From: Clostridia bacterium
GTDB taxonomy: Bacteria > Bacillota > Clostridia > Monoglobales > Firm-18
Direction: 5' to 3'
Assembly: GCA_017397315.1 (NCBI GenBank)
Contig: JAFQJA010000004.1
Location: 1 to 32,737 of the forward strand
Length of the DNA: 32,737 nucleotides
Shown here one piece after another: positions 1 to 7,556 of the stretch. The notes beneath the pieces are model-generated. The model saw only the letters and a program-made list of their open reading frames with translations, did not search any database and was not told the origin of the DNA. Each line of letters opens with the position of its first letter. Within the stretch, counting starts at the first letter, position 1. A program made the translations under genes and the position numbers.

Positions 1-1245
1 TCTGTAGAACTTTGGAGTGTTTGCCGTATCAGTCAAAAGTTTTCGATTGGCAGGAGTATCCGGCAAGTGTCCCGGTCTATTCCCGAATATATGTTTCACC
101 TGTGCAGGTTTACTTGGCAAAGAAACATTGTCCACAACTTTCCCGGCATCAGTGCCTTTGGCTATGTGCTTCAGTGTGTCACCAACATCGTCTGTAGCAT
201 TGACGGCATCAACTATTTTGTTAGTGGCTTTAAGTACATCGTCTGTCTTGTTAGCGGCTTTTGCAGTATCAATTATTATATCTGCAGACTTAAGAACTTT
301 TGCTGTCTTACCAGCCATTTTAGCAAGTTTGGCGGCGTCCGCCGCTTCGCCGTAACCAGGGATCATACCTGCAGCACTAAGCCCTGCAGAAACATAATCG
401 CCTCTTAAAAGGTCAACGGGAATTGCTGCAAGGTTTGAAAGGGTATCAAGACCGGGAATAAGTGATGCCCATGTAAGGAAATCGCTTATCTTATCCAATG
501 TTTTATTGCTTTTCTTGTTGCTATACTTTGCTACAGCATTATATACTGCACTGTCGGTTTTTGGTCCGAGTTTACCATCTACAGCCAATGCTTTCTGATT
601 ACGGTCTTTAATGTCGTACTTGTTTAATATTTTCTGAAGTTCAAATACCTCTGCTTTTGGTATATCTCCCTGTATGTATTTTTCAAAAGCATATTTTGTT
701 TTGTCCCCTAAAATACCATCTACCGCTAGAGTATTACCCTGTAAATCAGTATAACCGCCGTCGTTTAAAATCTTTTGCAGTGTCTTTACATCTTCCTGTG
801 ATATATTGAGTTTTCTGTTGTCTGCCTTTTCCATCAGAGAGGAATATACTTTGTTAACAGCAGACGATATTTCGTCACGCTCAATGTCAAACTGTGAACT
901 TAAGTTTTTCCAGTTATTCTTAACTGCGTTGTTATGAGCATATTCAGTATTAGGTCCGTAAATACCATCAACAACTAACGGTTTATTATCACTGCCTTTA
1001 TAACCGTTTTTATTAAGAGTTTCCTGCAACAACTTTGTTTCGGCATTTGGTTTTTTGTGTTCTTCTTTATACTGTTTGTCTTTATAATCGTCTGTTTTGG
1101 ACGCTAACAAGATTTTATCGGCAGACCCTAATGTATCAAAAGCAGATGTGTTAGTTTTCCATGGAACAGATAACGGACTTGCGAACGGTTTGTTATTCGC
1201 AGTTCCTGTTCCATTCATAATATCATATGTTTTGTTATTTTGCAA
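1..1245 (-). CDS. Toxin-like protein A, partial (3' end outside window)
   Basis: An uninterrupted minus-strand frame of 415 codons starts at TTG 1245, with AAAGGAG 8 nt upstream, and runs off the window edge. No signal peptide is visible. Three divergent peptidoglycan-binding-type repeats lie at about residues 69-112, 152-196 and 198-241, each with an LQ..LN..G start and a DG..G..T core (VDGIYGPNT, VDGILGDKT, VDGKLGPKT). Residues 256-312 are hydrophobic and small-residue rich (SLIPGLDTL, AAGMIPGYGEAADAAK), like the pre-toxin region of polymorphic toxins. From residue 384 the sequence KHIFGNRPGHLPDTPANRK resembles the start of C-terminal toxin modules of RHS or hemagglutinin proteins; I cannot name the family or activity. 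It is a paralogue of the gene at 15123-16340 and shares its promoter architecture. The gene itself is certain; the toxin role is inferred. Confidence 0.8.
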   Translation of the reverse strand, partial: MQNNKTYDIMNGTGTANNKPFASPLSVPWKTNTSAFDTLGSADKILLASKTDDYKDKQYKEEHKKPNAETKLLQETLNKNGYKGSDNKPLVVDGIYGPNTEYAHNNAVKNNWKNLSSQFDIERDEISSAVNKVYSSLMEKADNRKLNISQEDVKTLQKILNDGGYTDLQGNTLAVDGILGDKTKYAFEKYIQGDIPKAEVFELQKILNKYDIKDRNQKALAVDGKLGPKTDSAVYNAVAKYSNKKSNKTLDKISDFLTWASLIPGLDTLSNLAAIPVDLLRGDYVSAGLSAAGMIPGYGEAADAAKLAKMAGKTAKVLKSADIIIDTAKAANKTDDVLKATNKIVDAVNATDDVGDTLKHIAKGTDAGKVVDNVSLPSKPAQVKHIFGNRPGHLPDTPANRKLLTDTANTPKFYR

Positions 1246-1271
1246 TAAATATTCTCCTTTTGTAATATATT

Positions 1272-1285
1272 CAAAAGCGCTTTTG
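1272..1285. repeat. Perfect palindrome in the leader of toxin gene A
   Basis: CAAAAGCGCTTTTG is a perfect 14-bp palindrome between the -10 hexamer (1293-1298) and the ribosome binding site of gene A. It has no loop, so a DNA operator is more likely than an RNA hairpin. It is absent from the leaders of the other two genes with the same promoter type. Confidence 0.5.
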
Positions 1286-1292
1286 TAATTAT

Positions 1293-1414
1293 ATTATAAC
1301 AAGGAGAATAGCGACACTTCACGCCAACTTTAACAGGCATAAAGCCTGACAAATCAGCATTTACGAAAAAACGCACAAAATTAAATTTTATACATATATG
1401 TCAAAATACGACAT
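1293..1414 (-). promoter_or_regulatory. Two-box promoter region A
   Basis: Read on the minus strand: upstream box ATGTCGTATTTTGACA (1414-1399), inverted repeat CAGGC-N5-GCCTG (1348-1334), AAAGTTGGCGTGAAGTGT starting at 1331, and -10 TATAAT (1298-1293). AAAGTT starts 83 nt after the first base of the upstream box and ends 27 nt before TATAAT. The same spacings occur exactly at 14975-15096. There is no good -35 hexamer, which suggests activator dependence. It drives toxin gene A and lies back to back with the ddl promoter. Confidence 0.7.
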
Positions 1415-1435
1415 TTCATTAATTTCAAAAACCTA

Positions 1436-1464
1436 TTGATAATTTTATATTTTTTTGCTATAAT
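1436..1464 (+). promoter_or_regulatory. Sigma-A promoter of the ddl cluster
   Basis: TTGATA (1436-1441), a 17-nt spacer and TATAAT (1459-1464) lie about 45 nt upstream of the ddl start. This is the only clear promoter before the 1508-8822 cluster. Confidence 0.8.
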
Positions 1465-1507
1465 ATATTGAATAGGTATTTTATAATGGGAAAGGTATGA
1501 TTATACA

Positions 1508-2542
1508 GTGTCAAAACTTAATGTTTGCGTCATTTACGGAGGAAATTCTTCTGAGCACGATGTGTCTGTGATTTCAGCAGGAAACATAATTAAAAACATG
1601 GACACAGACTTGTATAATGTTTACAAAATATTTATCACAAAAGAGGGCGAGTGGCAATACGAGGGTAAAAGCGCCATCATCTCTCCCGACAGTACAAAAA
1701 AAGCGGTTATTGTTTTTGACAAAGATACATACGAAGAAATTAAAATAGATGTTGTGTTTATAGCACTTCACGGCAAAAACGGCGAAGACGGCACAGTTCA
1801 GGGACTTTTGGAACTTGCCGAAATTCCATACACAGGTTGCAATGTGCTGTCAAGTGCGTTATGTATGGACAAAGCAATGGCAAAATTTATTTTTGACGCA
1901 CACGGTATTCCGCAAGTAGATTGGGTACTTCTTACCCCCTCTTGCACCGACGAAGAAATAGTATCAAAAGTAAATGAAAAATTTACATACCCCGTATTTG
2001 TAAAACCCTCAAACGCAGGTTCATCTTTTGGTACTGCAAAGGTTAAAGGGCAGTCAGACCTTGTGTCTGCCGTACGCGAAGCGTTTAAATATGACAGCAA
2101 AGTATTGGTGGAGGCATTTATAAACGCAAGAGAAATTGAATGTGCGGTTATGGGCAACGAAAGTCCAAAAGGTGCAAAATTAGGAGAAATCGTTGTAAAG
2201 TCTAATGATTTTTACGATTTTGACGCAAAATATAAAGGTGGCGGGTGTGATTTGTTAGTACCTGCACCTGTTGACGAAGAAACCGAGAAAAAAATCCGCG
2301 AATATGCGATTAAAGCATACAAGGCGGCAGACTGTCAGGGATTTTCTCGTGTTGACTTTTTTATGTCAAAAGATAACGGAAAAATATATCTTAACGAAAT
2401 AAACACAATTCCCGGCTTTACAGGGGGAAGTTTGTTCCCCATCACCTGGGAAGCAACAGGAAGCACAGTTAAGCAAACGATAACAAACCTTATTAATTTA
2501 GCGTTAAAAAGGGGTAAAAAATTATGGACAAAAGACCAATAG
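1508..2542 (+). CDS. ddl: D-alanine--D-alanine ligase
   Basis: ATP-grasp ligase that joins two D-alanines for the peptidoglycan stem peptide; cytoplasmic. The 344-residue length is normal. Family motifs occur in order: GGNSSEHDVS at the N-terminus, HGKNGEDGTVQG near residue 88, the ATP-grasp segment VKPSNAGSSFG, GFSRVDFF, and the C-terminal NEINTIPGFT that binds metal and the second substrate. The start is GTG 1508; a GGGAAAGG sequence lies upstream, and the ATG at 1498 is out of frame. Its 3' end overlaps murI by 19 bp, so the two are probably translationally coupled in a cell-wall precursor operon. Confidence 0.95.
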   Translation: MSKLNVCVIYGGNSSEHDVSVISAGNIIKNMDTDLYNVYKIFITKEGEWQYEGKSAIISPDSTKKAVIVFDKDTYEEIKIDVVFIALHGKNGEDGTVQGLLELAEIPYTGCNVLSSALCMDKAMAKFIFDAHGIPQVDWVLLTPSCTDEEIVSKVNEKFTYPVFVKPSNAGSSFGTAKVKGQSDLVSAVREAFKYDSKVLVEAFINAREIECAVMGNESPKGAKLGEIVVKSNDFYDFDAKYKGGGCDLLVPAPVDEETEKKIREYAIKAYKAADCQGFSRVDFFMSKDNGKIYLNEINTIPGFTGGSLFPITWEATGSTVKQTITNLINLALKRGKKLWTKDQ

Positions 2543-3315
2543 GTGTCTTTGACAGCGGTATGGGCGGACTTACGGTAGTAAAAGAAATCCGCAGACTAAT
2601 GCCCAACGAAAGCATAATATACTTTGGTGATACAGGCAGAGTTCCATACGGCAACAGAGGCACAGACACAATAATTAAATATGTAAAGCAAGACATCAAC
2701 TTTTTAAAAAGCAATGATATAAAAGCAATAGTAGTTGCGTGCGGCACTGCTTCTGCAGTGGCGTTACCTGCCATTAATGACAGTGATGTGCCCATAATCG
2801 GCGTAGTTGAGCCTACTGCACAATATGCCCTTGACACCACTAAAAACGGCAAAATCGGCATAATAGGTACAACGGCAACAATAAACAGCGGTATGTACCA
2901 ATCCTTGCTTAGTGCAAAAAACGGAATAACCGTCTACGAAAAGGCGTGTCCGTTGTTTGTTCCGTTGGCAGAAAACGGATACAGCAACAGCGAAGTTGCA
3001 CGGATAGTTGCTAAAGACTATTTATGGGATTTAAAAGAAAAAGGTGTTGACACTTTGATTTTAGGGTGCACCCACTATCCTCTGCTGAAAAACGCTATAA
3101 AAGACATTATGGGAGACGGCGTTACCCTTATAAACTGCGGGCTTCCCACCGCAAACTATCTTTTAAAAACACTCAAAGAAAATGACTGTTTGTCAGACGG
3201 CACTCCCGCCCACAAATATTATGTGAGTGATATGACAGATGAATTTGTAAGCCTTGCCCGCACTTTTTTAGGTGACGGCGTGGACATAGAAAAAACAGAT
3301 ATAAATAATTATTAA
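2524..3315 (+). CDS. murI: Glutamate racemase
   Basis: Converts L- to D-glutamate for peptidoglycan, by a two-cysteine acid/base mechanism. The 263-residue length is typical. GVFDSGMGGLT is at the N-terminus (Asp10), the first catalytic cysteine is Cys73 in VVACGTASA, and the second is Cys182 in LGCTHYPLL. The residue after Cys73 is Gly, where most family members have Asn (ACNTA). The gene starts inside the end of ddl with RBS-like AAAAGGGG about 10 nt upstream. The ddl-murI pairing supports a cell-wall role. Confidence 0.95.
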   Translation: MDKRPIGVFDSGMGGLTVVKEIRRLMPNESIIYFGDTGRVPYGNRGTDTIIKYVKQDINFLKSNDIKAIVVACGTASAVALPAINDSDVPIIGVVEPTAQYALDTTKNGKIGIIGTTATINSGMYQSLLSAKNGITVYEKACPLFVPLAENGYSNSEVARIVAKDYLWDLKEKGVDTLILGCTHYPLLKNAIKDIMGDGVTLINCGLPTANYLLKTLKENDCLSDGTPAHKYYVSDMTDEFVSLARTFLGDGVDIEKTDINNY

Positions 3316-3325
3316 GGATAAAACT

Positions 3326-3763
3326 ATGACAAAAGATGTATTAATTTCATTCAAAGGCAGTCAGCAGGACGAAGACAACAAGGAGAACTTTGAGTTTTTA
3401 ACAGAAGGAAAATTTTATAAAAAAGGCGTTCACTATTATATCGCCTATTTAGAGTCTGAACTTACAGGTATGAAAGGCACAACCACAACTCTTAAAGTGG
3501 ACAAGGAATGCAATATTATCACCATGATGCGTTTCGGCGAAAACAACACACATCTTGTTTTCGAGCAGGGGAAAACTCACACCTGCTGCTACGAAACTGG
3601 ATACGGCGGATTAAGTATAGGCGTTTGTTCCGAATATGTGGATATAGATATAAACGAAACCGGCGGACAACTTTCCTGCAAATACACCATTGACATTAAC
3701 AACGGTATGTTATCCGTCAACAACTTCAACATTACAGTTACAGAAAGGAATGGGCACAAATGA
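3326..3763 (+). CDS. DUF1934 (YwiB-like) beta-barrel protein
   Basis: A 145-residue cytoplasmic protein that begins with VLISFKGSQ and contains alternating strands and the segments YYIAYLESELTGMKGTTTTLK and GGLSIGVCSEYVDIDI, as in the DUF1934 family. The family has a small lipocalin-like beta-barrel fold and no established function. In Firmicutes it is often found directly upstream of argS, as here. It starts 10 nt after murI, and its stop overlaps the argS start (ATGA), so it is co-translated with argS. Assignment is by sequence pattern from memory. Confidence 0.8.
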   Translation: MTKDVLISFKGSQQDEDNKENFEFLTEGKFYKKGVHYYIAYLESELTGMKGTTTTLKVDKECNIITMMRFGENNTHLVFEQGKTHTCCYETGYGGLSIGVCSEYVDIDINETGGQLSCKYTIDINNGMLSVNNFNITVTERNGHK

Positions 3764-5421
3764 GTATAAATCAGAAAGTAAGAAATCAGATAGGGCAGTT
3801 AATTAACGGCGCCGTGGAGGCTTGCGGTTACAGTATGCCGAGTTACATAATTGAAGTGCCAAAAGACAGAGCAAACGGTGATTTTTCCGCCAATGTTGCA
3901 ATGCTTTTGTCAAAGGAAGCAAAAATGGCACCTCGTATGATTGCAGAAAAACTTGTTGGCAGTATGGACTTTAAAGACACTTACATAGAAAAAATAGAGG
4001 TGGCAGGTCCCGGCTTTATCAACTTTTACTTATCTGACAGCAGACTGTATGATGTTATAGCGGATGTCGAAAAAATGGGCGACAGATACGGAAGTGTCAA
4101 TGACGGTCAGGGTAAAAAAGTTATGGTGGAATTTGTAAGTGCGAACCCCACAGGCCCTATGCACATGGGCAATGCAAGAGGCGGTGCATTAGGCGACAGT
4201 ATGGCGGCAGTCCTTGACTTTGCAGGCTACAATGTTACAAGAGAATTTTACCTCAATGATGCCGGCAACCAGATAGAGAAGTTTGCACAAAGTCTTCAGG
4301 CACGGTACCTTGAACTTTGCGGAAAAGACATAGAATTTTCCGAGGACTGGTATCAGGGCTTTGACATTATAGAAAGGGCACAGGAATTTAAGGACAAGTA
4401 TGGCGACAGTTTTGTTGACTGCGACGAGCAACAGCGAAAAGACGCCCTTGTTAAATTATCATTGGCGACTAACGAAAAAAATATGATTGCAACTTTAAAA
4501 AACTACCGCATAAATTATGATGTGTGGTTTAAAGAAAGCAGTCTTTACCAAAACGGCGATATAGAAGAAACAATAGAAATACTTAAAAACTGCGGAAGTT
4601 GTTACGAAAAAGACGGCGCATTATGGTTTAAGAGCCCTGGGGAAGATGACAAAGACGAGGTATTGGTAAGAGCAAACGGTTTTCCTACATATTTTACGGC
4701 GGATATTGCGTACCACAGGAATAAGTTTATCAAACGCGGTTTTGACAAAGTAATAGATGTATGGGGTGCAGACCACCACGGACATGTAGCGCGTATGAAA
4801 GCCGCTATGGAAGCGGTGGGTGTAGAAAAAGACAAACTGGAAGTAGTTTTAATGCAACTTGTACGCCTTTTAAGGAACGGTGAAGTTGCAAGAATGTCAA
4901 AACGCTCAGGCAAAGCCATTACATTAGATGATTTGCTAGAAGAAATAGGCATAGATGCCGCAAGATTTTTCTTCAATATGAGAAATGCAGGAAGCCACTT
5001 TGATTTTGATTTGGATTTGGCAGTTAAGCAAAACAATGACAACCCTGTCTTCTATGTTCAGTACGCACATGCGCGTATTTGCAGTATTATAAGACTGCTT
5101 GGTGAACAGGGCGTAGAGGTTCCGAAGGCATCACAAACAGAAGTGTCCCTTTTAAACAGCAAAGAAGAACACGAATTGTTACGAAAAATTGCAGAATTGC
5201 CTGACGAAATCTCTGCATCTGCAGAAACACTGGAACCGGCAAGACTTACCCGTTACGCCATTGATTTGGCTACGGCTTTCCACTCTTTCTACAACGCTTG
5301 TCATGTTAATGTTGATGATATTAACTTAAAACAGGCAAGATTAAAACTTATTGACTGTGCAAGAATTACGCTGTCAAATGTTTTAACGCTTTTGGCTGTA
5401 TCCGCACCTGAAAAAATGTAA
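3760..5421 (+). CDS. argS: Arginyl-tRNA synthetase
   Basis: Class I aminoacyl-tRNA synthetase that charges tRNA-Arg. At 553 residues it is full length. It has an N-terminal additional domain (about 5-88), the HIGH-type motif as HMGN at 135-138 within ANPTGPMHMGNARGG, the KMSKS-type loop as RMSKRSGK at 378-385, and a C-terminal DALR anticodon-binding domain (about 435-553) with VQYAHARICSI near its start. It overlaps the DUF1934 gene by 4 bp. Nothing abnormal is seen; Asn in place of the last His of HIGH is a common variation. Confidence 0.96.
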   Translation: MSINQKVRNQIGQLINGAVEACGYSMPSYIIEVPKDRANGDFSANVAMLLSKEAKMAPRMIAEKLVGSMDFKDTYIEKIEVAGPGFINFYLSDSRLYDVIADVEKMGDRYGSVNDGQGKKVMVEFVSANPTGPMHMGNARGGALGDSMAAVLDFAGYNVTREFYLNDAGNQIEKFAQSLQARYLELCGKDIEFSEDWYQGFDIIERAQEFKDKYGDSFVDCDEQQRKDALVKLSLATNEKNMIATLKNYRINYDVWFKESSLYQNGDIEETIEILKNCGSCYEKDGALWFKSPGEDDKDEVLVRANGFPTYFTADIAYHRNKFIKRGFDKVIDVWGADHHGHVARMKAAMEAVGVEKDKLEVVLMQLVRLLRNGEVARMSKRSGKAITLDDLLEEIGIDAARFFFNMRNAGSHFDFDLDLAVKQNNDNPVFYVQYAHARICSIIRLLGEQGVEVPKASQTEVSLLNSKEEHELLRKIAELPDEISASAETLEPARLTRYAIDLATAFHSFYNACHVNVDDINLKQARLKLIDCARITLSNVLTLLAVSAPEKM

Positions 5422-5435
5422 AAACGGAGTATCCT

Positions 5436-6146
5436 ATGAAAAAATTATTATTTATGATTATATTGCTTCTGGCAGTGCCACTTTGTGCAAGTGCCAAGAC
5501 AGTGCGGGAAGCAACCTTGGAGGTTATAGAAGTTTTTAACATCCCTTCCTCTGACGACACAGCGGTGTTATACAAATGCAAAAACTACCGCAAAATTGAC
5601 GAGCAAGACAAGCCTCTTGTTATAACCGCTTTAAAATCAGGAATTTTAATCCCAAAAAACGGAGTGCTTGACCTTGACAGTGAGGACTTATCGCCTGTTA
5701 TAAACGGAGTTACAAGTTATGCCATAAAAAGCGGGAATTACAAAGTAGTTACAGAAGTATACAACGGCACTATTGATATGGCAGAAATCACAGAGAACAC
5801 CTACAAAATGTGCGAATTAAAGTCGAAAGAATATTACACGGCAGTTATACAAAATAACAAGTGCGTTGCCGTTATGCCTATGGGCGACCTGTTAAGACCC
5901 GTTTTATACAAGGCTAAACTGTATATTGCCGAACAGGGCGGAGCGTCATTTTACGATACTTACCGCTACTCGATGGGACAATGGATAAAAGCGAATTTTG
6001 ATGACAGACTTCTTGTTGGTGAATACAGCGGTTTTACCATCGACCATAACTTGTTAAACAGCGAATACATTGACAAAACAATGTATATATATGCTGACAG
6101 TTTCAGCAACATCTCAAAAATCTTCGCAATAAGAAAGGGTGAGTAA
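5436..6146 (+). CDS. Secreted protein of unknown function
   Basis: A 236-residue protein with a clear signal peptide (MKK, a hydrophobic stretch LLFMIILLLAVPL, then CASA-K as the likely cleavage region near residue 20). I do not recognise a family. Residues 45-80 (PLVITALKSGILIP...LSPVINGVT) faintly resemble a degenerate SLH repeat, but the match is too weak to call. It starts 14 nt after argS with GGAG as ribosome binding site and its end overlaps the S41 protease gene by 8 bp, so the two exported proteins are probably made together. It could be a partner or substrate of that protease. Confidence 0.75.
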   Translation: MKKLLFMIILLLAVPLCASAKTVREATLEVIEVFNIPSSDDTAVLYKCKNYRKIDEQDKPLVITALKSGILIPKNGVLDLDSEDLSPVINGVTSYAIKSGNYKVVTEVYNGTIDMAEITENTYKMCELKSKEYYTAVIQNNKCVAVMPMGDLLRPVLYKAKLYIAEQGGASFYDTYRYSMGQWIKANFDDRLLVGEYSGFTIDHNLLNSEYIDKTMYIYADSFSNISKIFAIRKGE

Positions 6147-7551
6147 TATAAAAAGAATATTATCCTTATTATTATGCTTTATATTTTTTTCGTGTGCAGT
6201 TTATTCGCAGGAGCCAACTGCGACAGAAATATTCAACGAAACTTTAGATATAACGGAAGAATATTACCACTTTGGAATTACAAAGGAACAACTCCTGCAG
6301 TCGGCGGTTGATTACCTTTTGGAAAACAACCCCGAAATGCTTGGCGTTCTCTCAAAAGGCGCCTACGAAGCGCTTGACGAAAATTCTTACTACTTAACAA
6401 AAGAAGAATACCTGTCAAGACTTGAAGATGTTACAATGGAAATTTCAGGAATAGGCGCTATGCTTCAGGTACAAAACGGCAAGCCCACCATTACAGAGGT
6501 TATAAGAAACTCCCCTGCAATTGTAAGCGGTTTAAAAGCGGGTGATGTTATTTTAAATGTTAACGGAATACCTGTTTTCGGCTATGCCGTCGAAGATGTG
6601 GTAAAACTTGTAAGAGGGCCTAAAGGCACATCTGTAAATCTTCAAATAGAAAGAAACGGTAAAATACTTGACTTTAAAATAATTCGTTCAGTAATAACAT
6701 TAGAAACCGTTTCTTATAAAAAATTAGAAAAGAACAACAGCGGTTATGTGAAAATCGACTCCTTCAGCAACAATACTTATAAAGAGTTTCAGACAGCATT
6801 GCTTCGGCTTGCGTCTGCAGGGGTTGACAAAATTATACTTGATTTAAGGAACAATCCCGGCGGTTATCTTATAAGTGCAGTTAACATAGCGAATTTCTTT
6901 GTCCCCGAGAGCAAACCTCTCGTTACAGAAGATTTTCCCGGTGATGATGTTGACTTCACATACTTCTCGCAAGGTGATTTTGAACGATTTAAAGTAGTGG
7001 TTCTGGTGAATGAATATTCTGCATCTGCGTCAGAAGTAGTTACCGGTGCAATAAAGATAAATAAAGCCGGTATTGTTGTGGGAACAACCACTTTTGGCAA
7101 AGGTACGGTGCAAAGTTCACACGAATTGCCTAACGGAGACGGTTTGTGGCTGACTGTTGCCCAGTACAATTTGCCTGACGGCACCAACATCCACGGCACA
7201 GGCATCAACCCCGATTACTTTGTGCAGAACGAAGTAGTTCCTGTTAATTTAACGCAGATGCCAAACATAACGAAGGAAAAGGTGTTAAAAATCGGCGACA
7301 AAACAGAGCAGGTACAGGTTATTAAACAATATCTTGAAGTATTGGGCTTTACATTCCGCGAAAATGATGATTTTTATGATGACGAAATGTTTGAAGCGAT
7401 AAAACTGTTCCAAGGCTCAACGGGTCTTTACCCTTACGGTGTTGCGGACATAACAACGCAAGCCAAGATTCTGGAAATGGCAGGGCAGGCTACAAAAACT
7501 ATAGACAATCAATTGGAAAAAGCCAAAGAACTTATATATGAAATGAGGTAA
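6139..7551 (+). CDS. S41 C-terminal processing peptidase (CtpA/CtpB-like)
   Basis: Exported serine protease of 470 residues with an N-terminal signal or anchor segment (ILSLLLCFIFFSCAVYS). The PDZ domain spans about 102-185 (IRNSPAIVSGLKAGDVILNV). The S41 catalytic domain has Ser296 in SASASE, Lys321 in FGKGTVQ and Gln325, spaced as in Bacillus CtpB. A C-terminal PG_binding_1 domain (about 380-455) should hold it to the wall. CtpB-type enzymes act in sporulation signalling or in protein quality control; which applies here is not visible. The start is GTG 6139, overlapping the preceding gene; no in-frame ATG precedes the signal peptide. Confidence 0.9.
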   Translation: MSNIKRILSLLLCFIFFSCAVYSQEPTATEIFNETLDITEEYYHFGITKEQLLQSAVDYLLENNPEMLGVLSKGAYEALDENSYYLTKEEYLSRLEDVTMEISGIGAMLQVQNGKPTITEVIRNSPAIVSGLKAGDVILNVNGIPVFGYAVEDVVKLVRGPKGTSVNLQIERNGKILDFKIIRSVITLETVSYKKLEKNNSGYVKIDSFSNNTYKEFQTALLRLASAGVDKIILDLRNNPGGYLISAVNIANFFVPESKPLVTEDFPGDDVDFTYFSQGDFERFKVVVLVNEYSASASEVVTGAIKINKAGIVVGTTTFGKGTVQSSHELPNGDGLWLTVAQYNLPDGTNIHGTGINPDYFVQNEVVPVNLTQMPNITKEKVLKIGDKTEQVQVIKQYLEVLGFTFRENDDFYDDEMFEAIKLFQGSTGLYPYGVADITTQAKILEMAGQATKTIDNQLEKAKELIYEMR

Positions 7552-7556
7552 CAATA

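Noticed and set aside
12-408. Three overlapping plus-strand open frames of 61-113 codons
   Set aside because: They lie opposite the continuous 415-codon minus-strand frame of toxin-like gene A, which has an RBS, repeats and toxin-like sequence. They are antisense shadows.
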